A stretch of 12,902 nucleotides of DNA from Geodermatophilaceae bacterium (GTDB taxonomy: Bacteria; Actinomycetota; Actinomycetes; Mycobacteriales; Geodermatophilaceae), in assembly GCA_013811805.1 (NCBI GenBank), contig JACCUM010000172.1, positions 1 through 12,902 on the forward strand, written 5' to 3'. The position numbers and the translations under genes are program-made. This document shows, piece by piece, positions 6,305 to 12,902 of this stretch. Every line of letters begins with the position of its first letter. Positions within the stretch are counted from its first letter, which is position 1. The notes beneath the pieces were generated by a model. It was not told the DNA's origin. It saw only the letters and a program-made list of their open reading frames with translations, and made no database searches.

Positions 6305-7888
6305 ATGATGGTCAGCACAGCGGCCGCTCAACCGAACATTCTGCTGGTCATGGCCGATCAGCTCTCCCCGGCATTCCTGCCCATTCACGGGCACCCTGTG
6401 GTGCAGGCGCCGGCCATCGACCGGCTCGCCGGCGACGGTGTCGTGTTCAGCTCGGCCTACTCCAACAGCCCGCTGTGCGCGCCGGCTCGATTCGCTATGG
6501 TCAGCGGTCAACGCAACAGCCGGATCGGCGCCTATGACAACGCCTCGGAACTGCCGGCATCGGTACCGACGTTCGCACACCACCTTCGGTCTCTCGGCTA
6601 CCGGACGACGCTGTGCGGCAAGATGCATTTCGTCGGGCCGGACCAGCTGCACGGCTTCGAGCGGCGGCTGACTACCGATATCTATCCCGCTGATTTCGGC
6701 TGGACGCCCAACTGGGAGGATCCCCAAGGTCGCTTCGACTGGTGGTTCCACAACATGGACAGCGTGATCAACGCCGGTGTCGCAGAAGCCACCAACCAGC
6801 TGGACTTCGACGACGAGGTGGGCTTCCAGGCAGTCAGGGAGTTGCGGGACGTGGCGCGCACCTCGCAGGGTCAGCCGTGGTTGCTCACCGTGTCCTTCAC
6901 CCACCCGCATGATCCGTACGCGATGCGACAGCGGTACTGGGATCGCTACCGACACGAGGACATCGATCTGCCGCGGATCGGCGCAGCAGACGTCGAGGCC
7001 GACCCGCACAGCACTCGGTTACGGCAGGTGTCGGCGATGGACACTGGCGAGATCACCGACGAGGTGGTCCGCAATGCCCGGCACGCCTACTACGCGGCCA
7101 TCTCCTACGTCGATGACTGGCTCGCACTGTTGCGCGAGACACTCGATGCGACCGGGATGGCCGACAACACCGTCGTGATATTCACCGCCGACCACGGAGA
7201 CTTCCTCGGCGAGCGCGGCCTGTGGTACAAGATGTCCTTCTTGGAGCCGGCAACCCGGATTCCGCTGATCATCTCCGCACCGGGCGCCCGCCGGGGCGTG
7301 ACGATGCCCGACCCGGTCTCCCTGTTGGATGTGCTGCCGACGCTGGTCGACCTAGGCGGCGGTGACTCGGCGGGCGACCTCGGGCACGTCGTGGATGGCG
7401 TCAGCCTGGTGCCCCAGCTTCAAGGTGACCGCGATCCGGGCCGGACGGTGCTGGGGGAATACCTGGGGGAGGGTGCGGTCGCGCCGATCTTCATGATCCG
7501 CCGGCAGCAGTACAAGTACATCTGGTCGGCACCGGACGGGCCACAACTGTTCGATCTGCACGCCGATCGCTACGAACTGCGCAACCTGGCCGCCGACCCG
7601 GATCTGGCGACAACGGCAATGGAGTTCCGCGCCGAGATCGATCGGCATTGGGATCCCGAGCGCGTGCGCGCCGAGGTCGTGGAGAGCCAGCGTGCCCGAC
7701 GCGTGGTCGACCAAGCGCTCCGCACCGGCCGGTATGAGCCCTGGGAGCACGTGCCGCAGCCGGACAGCGCCAACCAGTACATGCGCAACCACCTGAACCT
7801 GAACCTGGTAGAGGCCGAGCGACGGTACCCGAGCCTGCGCTCGGAGCCGGCCCAGGTGAGCCATGATCAATCGCTAGGCCCGTCGTGA
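6305..7888 (+). CDS. betC: Choline sulfatase
   Basis: This is a 527-residue type I sulfatase that hydrolyses choline-O-sulfate to choline and sulfate. The N-terminus NILLVMADQLSPAFLPIHG has the metal-binding aspartate (D18), and the sulfatase signature SPLCAPARF gives the CxPxR site (C58-R62), where the cysteine must become formylglycine. Further active-site blocks are TTLCGKMHFVGPDQLHGFERRLTTDIYPADF, SFTHPHDPYAMRQ and FTADHGDFLGERGLWYKM. The C-terminal WEHVPQPDSANQYMRNHLNLN is the choline-sulfatase C-terminal domain, which separates it from general arylsulfatases. ATG 6305 has AGGA 5 bases upstream; ATG 6308 follows at once. No formylglycine-generating enzyme is in the window, so it must be elsewhere. 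Divergent from the betaine/choline importer, which fits uptake and use of the same osmolyte. The 3' end overlaps the convergent HAD gene by 22 bases. Confidence 0.95.
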   Translation: MMVSTAAAQPNILLVMADQLSPAFLPIHGHPVVQAPAIDRLAGDGVVFSSAYSNSPLCAPARFAMVSGQRNSRIGAYDNASELPASVPTFAHHLRSLGYRTTLCGKMHFVGPDQLHGFERRLTTDIYPADFGWTPNWEDPQGRFDWWFHNMDSVINAGVAEATNQLDFDDEVGFQAVRELRDVARTSQGQPWLLTVSFTHPHDPYAMRQRYWDRYRHEDIDLPRIGAADVEADPHSTRLRQVSAMDTGEITDEVVRNARHAYYAAISYVDDWLALLRETLDATGMADNTVVIFTADHGDFLGERGLWYKMSFLEPATRIPLIISAPGARRGVTMPDPVSLLDVLPTLVDLGGGDSAGDLGHVVDGVSLVPQLQGDRDPGRTVLGEYLGEGAVAPIFMIRRQQYKYIWSAPDGPQLFDLHADRYELRNLAADPDLATTAMEFRAEIDRHWDPERVRAEVVESQRARRVVDQALRTGRYEPWEHVPQPDSANQYMRNHLNLNLVEAERRYPSLRSEPAQVSHDQSLGPS

Positions 7889-8592
7889 TGCAGCAGCCGG
7901 AGGTCGTCGACACCGAGCCCGTCCAAACTGGGCCGCACAACGACCCCCGGTTGCTGCGACAGCGGCACCGCGCAGGGCACCGCGAGGACCCGGCAGCCGG
8001 CCGCCCGGCCGGAGGCGACCCCGGTCGGCGAGTCCTCGATGACGATCGTCTCCTTCGCGGATAGCTGCAGCAGCGCCAACGCCTGGCGGTACGGCGCGGC
8101 GTCGGGCTTGGCCGCCGTCTCGCCACCGCACACGACGGCATCGAAATGCTCGGCCCCGATCGAGGACAGCGCCAGCTCCACCAGTGCAGGGCTGGTGGCG
8201 GTCACCAGCGCCGTCCGTAGGCCGGCCCGGCGTACGCCGAGCAATAACTCACGGGCACCCGGACGCCAGAGCAGTCCGTCCGCGAACAACTCGGCGGTGC
8301 GGACGTCGAGCCATTCCGCGTCCGCGTCGCTGTCGCGGCCGGTGATACACAGATCGGCGTAGAAAATGTCCATGGACACCGCCATGTTCGCGCCGACCAG
8401 GGCGTCTCGGGCCTCCGCCGAGAGGATCCCGCCCAGCTTCGTGGCCAACTCTTGCAGGGAGACGTCCCAGACCCGCTCGGAATCCAACAGAGTGCCGTCC
8501 ATGTCCCACAGGACCGCCCGCAGCTCAGGCCTGACTGCGTCCTTGGCGATGGGCGCCATACCGACCAGGATACGGCCGATGGCTTCTGCCAT
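7867..8592 (-). CDS. HAD-superfamily phosphatase (beta-phosphoglucomutase-like)
   Basis: This is a 241-residue hydrolase with all four HAD motifs: motif I WDMDGTL (nucleophile D30, acid D32), motif II TALVTATS, the lysine in GGETAAKPDAAPY, and the acidic motif IVIEDSPTGVASGRAAG. A helical cap lies between motifs I and II. These are cytoplasmic phosphatases or phosphomutases acting on small phosphorylated metabolites; the substrate is unknown. The start is uncertain: ATG 8592 has GAGAAG 7 bases upstream, while GTG 8625 would add 11 residues but sits just after a small hairpin (8629-8644), and ATG 8559 is closest to the usual family start. It is the last gene of the minus-strand operon, 66 bases after the Rieske stop. 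Its stop lies inside the 3' end of the choline sulfatase gene. Confidence 0.88.
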   Translation of the reverse strand: MAEAIGRILVGMAPIAKDAVRPELRAVLWDMDGTLLDSERVWDVSLQELATKLGGILSAEARDALVGANMAVSMDIFYADLCITGRDSDADAEWLDVRTAELFADGLLWRPGARELLLGVRRAGLRTALVTATSPALVELALSSIGAEHFDAVVCGGETAAKPDAAPYRQALALLQLSAKETIVIEDSPTGVASGRAAGCRVLAVPCAVPLSQQPGVVVRPSLDGLGVDDLRLLHHDGPSD

Positions 8593-8658
8593 GGGTGCGC
8601 TTCTCACGTGCTCACCGGTGCTCACGTCGACGGGTTGTCCCGTCAGCCGTGTGATGCC

Positions 8659-9028
8659 TCACATCACCACGTAGACGGATCCGTTCTGCTCGACGACTGG
8701 GTAGGTCTTCGCACGCATGCGGGGGTCGGGCAGGCACCGGCCGGACTCGATCTCGAACTCCCATCCGTGCCAGGCGCAGCGCAGGATTCGGCCCGCCATG
8801 CCGTAGACGAAAGAGAAGTCGCGCGCCGACAGCGTCGTCCCGGTCACCGGTCCAAGGCACAGCGCGCCGCCTGAGTGGGGGCAGCGGTTGCGTAGTGCGT
8901 AGAAGCGGCCCTCGACGTTGAAGACGCCCGACGCTGCGGCCGTTCAGCTCGCGGATCACCCGCTCGCCGGGTTGGACCTCGTCGCTGCGGCAGGCGTAGA
9001 AGCCGGGCTGCTCTTCGGCCGGTGGCAT
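8659..9028 (-). pseudogene. Rieske [2Fe-2S] protein, interrupted by a one-base frameshift
   Basis: ATG 9028 starts MPPAEEQPGFYACRSDEVQPGERVIRELNGRSVG, after which the frame is lost at the GGG of 8929-8927. The continuation one frame over reads VFNVEGRFYALRNRCPHSGGALCLGPVTG... to RILRCAWHGWEFEIESGRC and stops at 8659. Removing one G from the GGG joins the two as ...SVG-VFNV..., giving a 122-residue protein with the Rieske cluster ligands Cys49, His51, Cys84 and His87. Such small Rieske proteins carry electrons to oxygenases or are stand-alone partners. The ATG overlaps the amidohydrolase stop by one base (TGATG), so the genes are coupled. The frameshift lies before all cluster ligands, so the product as read would be non-functional. 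Either a true mutation or a sequence error in a short G run. Confidence 0.8.
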
Positions 9029-10136
9029 CAGGCAGGCCTGGCTGGCTGCTGTGGCGCGTGCCCTCCGGTTGCCGGCGGCGGCAGCCGGTAAAGCTCGCGA
9101 GCGTTCTCGCGCAGCACCCGATCCCTCCATGCGGCTGGGATGCGCACCCGTTCGGGGTCGTCAAAGTCCCAGTGCGGGTAGTCGGTGGCAAACAGCAACG
9201 TCCGCTCGCCGTCGATCGCCTCCAGCGCGCTCCACAGGTGCCGGATGTCCTTGGGTTGCTCCAGCGGCTGTGTGGTTAGCCGGATGTGCTCGCGGGCGAC
9301 CTCACTGGGGAGGCGGTCCAGCCACGGCGTCTCCTTGCGCAGCGCCTTCCAGTCCGCGTCAAGGCGCCACAGGATTGCCGGCAGCCACGCCACGCCGCAC
9401 TCGATAAGCACGAACCGCAACGTAGGCAACTTCTCGAAGACCCCGTGCGCGATAAGGCTCGCGACATGGCCCATGCCCGTCTCGCAGAGCAGCGCGTGCG
9501 CCTCCCAGAAAAAGCTGGGCGGGCCGGTTCCGGTGGGGTTGGCATTCACGCCGCCCTGTCCACCGAGGTGCGCGGCGACCGGCAGCCCCATCTCGGCGGC
9601 GGCATGGAACATCGGCCAATAAACGGGATCTCCGTAAGGCCGCTGCGATCCCGAGGAGACGATCACCTGCACCATGTCGGGGTGCCCGCCGATCCGCCGG
9701 ATCTCCTCGGCGGCGCCCGAGGGGTCCTGTGGGGCCACCACGACCGAGCCCTTGAGCCGCGCATCTATTGGCAACCATTCCTGCACCATCCAGTCGTTGG
9801 CGGCGCGGGCAAGGGCCGAGGCAAGGTGCGGATTGGCCAGCGTGGAGACCTCGATCCCCTCGTCGCCGCCAAGGATGGCGTACTCAACGTCGTAGCGGTC
9901 CAGCAGTTGGGTCCGCATGAACTCATAGTCCGAGCCAGGGGTTCCGCCTCCCGGCGGGATCGCGTCCGTGCGCATGAAGCCCTCGGGATGCAACCAGGGC
10001 CGATGCGCGTGCGGGAACGAGTCGCGCCCGCCGGGCAGCTCTCCGCGCGCTAGGACATCACGCCGTACGGCTGCAGATAAGGCAGCAGTTCCTGGGACGA
10101 ATTCCAGCTGTTGTGCACGTCGCAGTCGATGATCAA
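9028..10136 (-). pseudogene. Amidohydrolase (ACMSD-like TIM-barrel metal hydrolase), interrupted by a one-base frameshift
   Basis: Translation probably begins at TTG 10136, 5 bases after GGAGAGG, giving IIDCDVHNSWNSSQELLPYLQPYGVMS before a stop at 10050. The rest lies one frame over and runs to TGA 9030-9028. Adding one base between 10065 and 10064 (TACGGC to TACTGGC) yields ...YLQPYWRDVLARGELPGG..., a natural family sequence of about 369 residues. Motifs of the Amidohydro_2 family are DCDVH near the N-terminus, AAHLGGQGG, GMGHVASLIAHGVFEKLPTLRFVLIECGVAWLP and the metal-binding FATDYPHWDFDDP. Members hydrolyse or decarboxylate small carboxylic substrates; the substrate here is unknown. The start sits 14 bases after the methyltransferase-family gene. 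An internal start near 9993 would give 321 residues lacking the first barrel strand and its metal ligands. Confidence 0.82.
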
Positions 10137-10149
10137 GGCAGCCTCTCCG

Positions 10150-11385
10150 TTAAGCTGAGCTGCAGGCTGAAGATGATATCGGACGGCTGCCTTCACCGCC
10201 CGCGTCTGCCGTCCGCTCAGCGGGGGCGATGGCATGCTTGCCCCACAGCTCCTTGGAGGCTAGTCGAGCCCCCTCGACGACCGACTCGAGCTTGGCCCAT
10301 GCGATGCGGGGAAGAACGCGGGTGTAGTCGACGGCCGTGGCGAAGCCGCAGTCGGTTCCGGCGATGACGTTCTCCCGACCGACGACCGAGGCGTAGGCAA
10401 CGATGCGCTGAGCGACGAGCTCGGGGTGCTCGATGTAGTTGTTCGTGGTGTCGACCACACCCGGAATGACCAGTTTGCCGTCGGGCAGGTCCACGTCATC
10501 GAAGACCTTCCACTCGTGCGCGTGGCGCGGATTGGCTCCTTCTACGAGCAGGCCGGACGGTCGGGCCCGGAGAACGGCGACCAGGATGTGGCGCAGTTCC
10601 GTGTCACGGTGGTGGGGGCCCTCCCCGTTGCCCCAGCAGATGTGGATTCGCATGCGGTCAGGTGGCAGGTCGGCGAGTGCGTGGTTGAGAACCTCGACAT
10701 TTCGTTCGGTGTCGTGGATCACATCTGCCAGCGGCAGGTCAGGGGAGCGGTCGTAGCGTCGGCTCAGGTCGGGGCAGTCGATCTGGAGGATGAAGCCGGC
10801 ATCAACGATTGCCCGGTACTCGTGTCGCATCGCGTCGGCGATGGCATAGAGATATTCCTCCTCGGTGCGGTAGTACCGGTTGGTCATGTACATCGCAACG
10901 TTGCCGGGCGACGCGGCGGTCATGAACGCCTCGACATAGTTGCAGCCGGCGAGTGCGGCAGTGAGGTTTCTGATGTCACGGTGTACGGCGTCGGGATCGC
11001 GCAGCGAAACAGGGCCGATGCAAGCCGGTAGGGCGAACGTGGACCGTTGACCGGTGCTGGTCATGGGGACGAGCGCAGCGGCTTCGGGATAGTCGGCCAT
11101 GTATCCGATGGCTACGTCGTCGGCTTGGCCGCCGAAGCCGTCGAGCCGATCCGGTACGTAGCCGATGTAGCTGGGCTTGCCCGCCTCGCCATCGCCGACG
11201 ACGTCGAGGCCTGCGGTGATCTGGGTGTCGACGAGTTCGGCAGTCGCGCTGGTGACTCGCTCGTGCCGGGCGCGAACGGCACCGTCCTGCGTCCGGTGAT
11301 CTTCTAGCAGCATCGCGGCCAGGTCACCCGGGCGCGGGAGGCTGCCGGCGTGGGTGGTGAGGATCCGATCGTCGCTGCGCTTCAC
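10150..11385 (-). CDS. MetE-like (cobalamin-independent methionine synthase family) zinc protein, single domain
   Basis: This is a 411-residue protein matching only the catalytic half of MetE. The start ILTTHAGSLPRP and the four zinc ligands of the family are visible: His248 and Cys250 (RIHICWGN), Glu282 (LLVEGANPR) and Cys346 (AGTDCGF). It also has GLDVVGDGEAGKPSYIGYVPDRLDGF and VIPGVVDTTNNYIEHPELVAQRIV. Zinc in this family activates a thiol to accept a methyl or alkyl group. Single-domain members are often labelled methionine synthase, but many sit in catabolic clusters and their acceptor and donor are unknown; the long N-terminal folate-binding half of true MetE is absent. The start is GTG 11385, 7 bases after AAGGGG, with the SD inside a small GGGG-CTT-CCCC hairpin. 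About 20 C-terminal residues (from PAERTAD) look like a non-conserved tail. It follows the MDR gene by 37 bases and precedes the amidohydrolase by 13. Confidence 0.85.
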   Translation of the reverse strand: MKRSDDRILTTHAGSLPRPGDLAAMLLEDHRTQDGAVRARHERVTSATAELVDTQITAGLDVVGDGEAGKPSYIGYVPDRLDGFGGQADDVAIGYMADYPEAAALVPMTSTGQRSTFALPACIGPVSLRDPDAVHRDIRNLTAALAGCNYVEAFMTAASPGNVAMYMTNRYYRTEEEYLYAIADAMRHEYRAIVDAGFILQIDCPDLSRRYDRSPDLPLADVIHDTERNVEVLNHALADLPPDRMRIHICWGNGEGPHHRDTELRHILVAVLRARPSGLLVEGANPRHAHEWKVFDDVDLPDGKLVIPGVVDTTNNYIEHPELVAQRIVAYASVVGRENVIAGTDCGFATAVDYTRVLPRIAWAKLESVVEGARLASKELWGKHAIAPAERTADAGGEGSRPISSSACSSA

Positions 11386-11422
11386 GGGGAAGCCCCTTGC
11401 ATTGTCGTTCAGCGGGTGGTGA

Positions 11423-12343
11423 CTATGGGACGCTGACGACCACCTTGCCACGGGTGTGACCTGACTCGACGCTAGCCAGTGCCTCGGCGGCTCGATCCAG
11501 GGGAACGACATCACTCACATGTGGATCAAGTTTCCCGTCAGCCACCAACTGCACGATCTCGGCGAGTACGGCGCCGCTGCCGTCCCGTTCGACACCTCGC
11601 CCGCCGAGCTCGGCTACAGCATCGGGATCCGTGGTGGTCAGCAGGCGTGAGCGATCGCTGGCCAGGGCAGCGACCGAACGCAACGCATCACCGCCAACCA
11701 GGTCGAGGACGGCGTCGACCCCGTTGGGCATGATCGCGCGCACCCGGTCGGCCACGCTGTCGCCGTAGGTCACCAGGGTCGCACCGAGCGATTCGGCCAG
11801 CTCACGCTTCTCCTCGCTGCCGGTGCCGAGAACGAAGACCCCGCGGTCACGCGCCAGCTGGGCTGCGGCAACGCCCACCCCGCCACCGATCCCGTTGATC
11901 AACAAGGATTCGCCCTCGCGGAGTTCCAGTTGTCCGATGGCGTCGTAGGCCGTGCCCGCGGCCACCGGTAGGGCTGCGGCGTCGGTGAAGGACACCTGGG
12001 GCGGCTTCTTGGTGGCAGTGCTCGCCGTGACCAAGGTGAATTCGGCGTACCCTCCCGAGCCCGGAGCGACGCTGCCGAGGACCTCGTCGTGGATCGAGAA
12101 GCCGGCGACGTCCTGGCCGACCTCCTCGACCACACCGGACACCTCGCGCCCGAAGGCGACCGGAAGGCTCAGCGGCATGACCTCGGCCAGATAGCCCTCC
12201 CGGATCTTCCAGTCCACCGGGTTGACCCCAGCGGCGCGTACGGCAACCAGCAGCTCGCCTGCGCCTGGCGTGGGCCGGTCGAGATCGAGGACCTCCTGGA
12301 CGTCGGTACCGCCGTATCGGCTGAATCCATATGCAATGGGCAC
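11423..12343 (-). CDS. NADP-dependent MDR oxidoreductase (quinone oxidoreductase-like)
   Basis: This is a 306-residue medium-chain dehydrogenase/reductase. The N-terminal catalytic domain shows GVNPVDWKIREGYL and PVAFGREVSGVVEEVGQDVAGFSIHDEVLG; the Rossmann domain has INGIGGGVGVAAAQLARDRG followed by VLGTGSEEKRELAESLGA. The structural and catalytic zinc cysteines of classical alcohol dehydrogenases are missing, pointing to the zinc-free quinone reductase/enoyl reductase type. It would reduce a quinone or enone with NADPH in the cytoplasm. GTG 12343 is preceded by AGGA 4 bases upstream and gives the family-like start PIAYGFSRYGG; the frame remains open another 333 bases upstream but that extension has no family character. 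It is probably the first gene of the minus-strand operon ending with the HAD gene, and is divergent from rpsL. Confidence 0.9.
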   Translation of the reverse strand: MPIAYGFSRYGGTDVQEVLDLDRPTPGAGELLVAVRAAGVNPVDWKIREGYLAEVMPLSLPVAFGREVSGVVEEVGQDVAGFSIHDEVLGSVAPGSGGYAEFTLVTASTATKKPPQVSFTDAAALPVAAGTAYDAIGQLELREGESLLINGIGGGVGVAAAQLARDRGVFVLGTGSEEKRELAESLGATLVTYGDSVADRVRAIMPNGVDAVLDLVGGDALRSVAALASDRSRLLTTTDPDAVAELGGRGVERDGSGAVLAEIVQLVADGKLDPHVSDVVPLDRAAEALASVESGHTRGKVVVSVP

Positions 12344-12471
12344 GTAGTCCTGCTCTTTCTCGATTGTCGGCCCGTCCTGATGTGCAGGGCCGGAATGTGA
12401 CCGTAGCGATCGTTGTTGCTTCCTGTGCCAGTCCAGTCGCGGTCCTGCGCACAGGCGTGACGGGGCCGACT

Positions 12472-12500
12472 TTGACCAGCGCTGAGGCATTCGGTAAAGT
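12472..12500 (+). promoter_or_regulatory. Sigma70-type promoter for the rpsL (str) operon
   Basis: TTGACC at 12472-12477 and TAAAGT at 12495-12500 are separated by exactly 17 bases and point toward rpsL. This is the best -35/-10 pair in the window and suits the housekeeping sigma factor of actinobacteria. Transcription should begin near 12507, leaving an untranslated leader of about 290 bases before the S12 start. It lies 128 bases upstream of the divergent MDR start; no equally good promoter was found for that gene. Confidence 0.6.
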
Positions 12501-12798
12501 CGTACCTTGTGCCCGGGGTAACTCGGGCCATGTCCGTGTGTGGCGCCCAGAGCGGGGGCCGCGGAGGGATCGAACTCAAGCACAAGCGAGTTTGCATCCT
12601 CTCCCGCAGCGCCGGACATGTCACCCACGAGAAAACCACAACCGGTTCCCGCCGTGCGCGTCGAGTGGTCCGACACACCCGACCGCGGGGGCCGGATGGC
12701 TCACCACGACCCACCCGGTACCAGCACTACCCGAACGCCGACCGAGCATCGATCCACACAGACGCAGCACCGAGTCAGAGCAGGAGATCGCAGCACCC
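12501..12798 (+). promoter_or_regulatory. Long structured 5' leader of rpsL
   Basis: Between the promoter and rpsL lie almost 300 bases with no recognised gene. Three foldable elements are visible: GCCCG/CGGGC at 12511-12528; an outer 8-bp stem CATGTCCG (12529-12536) with CGGACATG (12613-12620); and inside it a long hairpin, 12561-12577 with 12588-12607, which pairs over 17 positions with three single-base bulges and one G-U, around the loop AAGCACAAGC. Together these would make one large stem structure early in the leader. A regulatory role (ribosomal protein feedback, attenuation or RNA stability) is inference. The remainder, about 12621-12798, is C-rich and shows nothing clear except the ribosome site AGGAG at 12782-12786. 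Confidence 0.45.
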
Positions 12799-12902
12799 AT
12801 GCCGACGATCAACCAGTTGGTCCGCAAGGGCCGCGAGGACAAGGTCAAGAAGACCAAGACTCCGGCACTCGAGGGCTCTCCCCAGCGCCGTGGGGTCTGC
12901 AC
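12799..12902 (+). CDS. rpsL: 30S ribosomal protein S12, N-terminal part (3' end outside window)
   Basis: ATG 12799 begins MPTINQLVRKGREDK, continuing to SPQRRGVC at the window edge, the unmistakable start of ribosomal protein S12, which forms part of the decoding centre of the small subunit. About 34 of the usual 124 or so residues are visible; the lysine and proline positions tied to streptomycin resistance lie beyond the edge. AGGAG at 12782-12786 lies 12 bases upstream of the start, a rather long spacing. In bacteria rpsL opens the str operon (rpsL-rpsG-fusA-tuf), so those genes are expected just to the right. In many actinobacteria rpoB and rpoC lie to the left; here the adjacent genes are catabolic instead. 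Confidence 0.97.
   Translation, partial: MPTINQLVRKGREDKVKKTKTPALEGSPQRRGVC

Noticed and set aside
8900..10070. Programmed ribosomal frameshifting as the explanation for the amidohydrolase and Rieske frame breaks.
   Set aside because: The two sites need shifts in opposite directions and neither has a typical slippery sequence or the expected gene type, so mutation or sequence error is simpler.
12344..12676. In-frame N-terminal extension of the MDR oxidoreductase by 111 codons.
   Set aside because: The extension has no family resemblance and would cross the rpsL promoter and leader. GTG 12343 gives the normal 306-residue length with a ribosome site.
12530..12902. Plus-strand frame starting ATG 12530 that stays open to the window edge in a different frame from rpsL.
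   Set aside because: It runs antiparallel in sense to no known protein, overlaps rpsL in another frame, and its R/S/P-rich composition is that of a GC-rich shadow frame.

Overview
The window looks like chromosome of a high-GC Gram-positive bacterium of the Actinobacteria class. The evidence is the GC-rich sequence with GTG and TTG starts, a DUF222/13E12-type fragment (a family found almost only in actinobacteria), and an actinobacterial-looking start of ribosomal protein S12 at the right edge. The species cannot be told from the sequence alone.

Layout. 1-1203 (+): the 3' end of soxA and all of soxG, the alpha and gamma subunits of heterotetrameric sarcosine oxidase. 1224-1292: a perfect 21-bp inverted repeat. 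1374-1736 (+): a truncated DUF222 protein, followed by about 310 bases with nothing recognisable. 2047-2457 (+): a small VOC (glyoxalase-fold) protein. 2501-6151 (-): a complete quaternary-ammonium ABC importer in the order permease, ATPase, permease, binding lipoprotein, with 4-nt overlaps at the first two junctions. 6305-7888 (+): choline sulfatase, divergent from the importer across a 153-bp control region. 7867-12343 (-): a probable five-gene operon of a quinone-reductase-like MDR enzyme, a MetE-like zinc methyltransferase-family protein, an amidohydrolase, a Rieske protein and a HAD phosphatase. 12472-12902 (+): a sigma70-type promoter, a structured leader of about 290 nt, and the first codons of rpsL.

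How the genes fit together. Choline sulfatase (choline-O-sulfate to choline), the betaine/choline importer and sarcosine oxidase (sarcosine to glycine) are steps of one route by which methylated osmolytes are imported and broken down to glycine and C1 units. The choline-to-betaine and betaine/dimethylglycine demethylation steps are not in the window. The minus-strand operon is a second catabolic-looking unit whose substrate I cannot name.

The most striking point is that the amidohydrolase and the Rieske gene, which abut by one base, each carry a single-base frameshift of opposite sign. A one-base correction in each restores a full-length, family-like protein. This is either recent decay of the operon or local sequence error. 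No CRISPR array, tRNA, rRNA, complete transposon or phage gene was seen.
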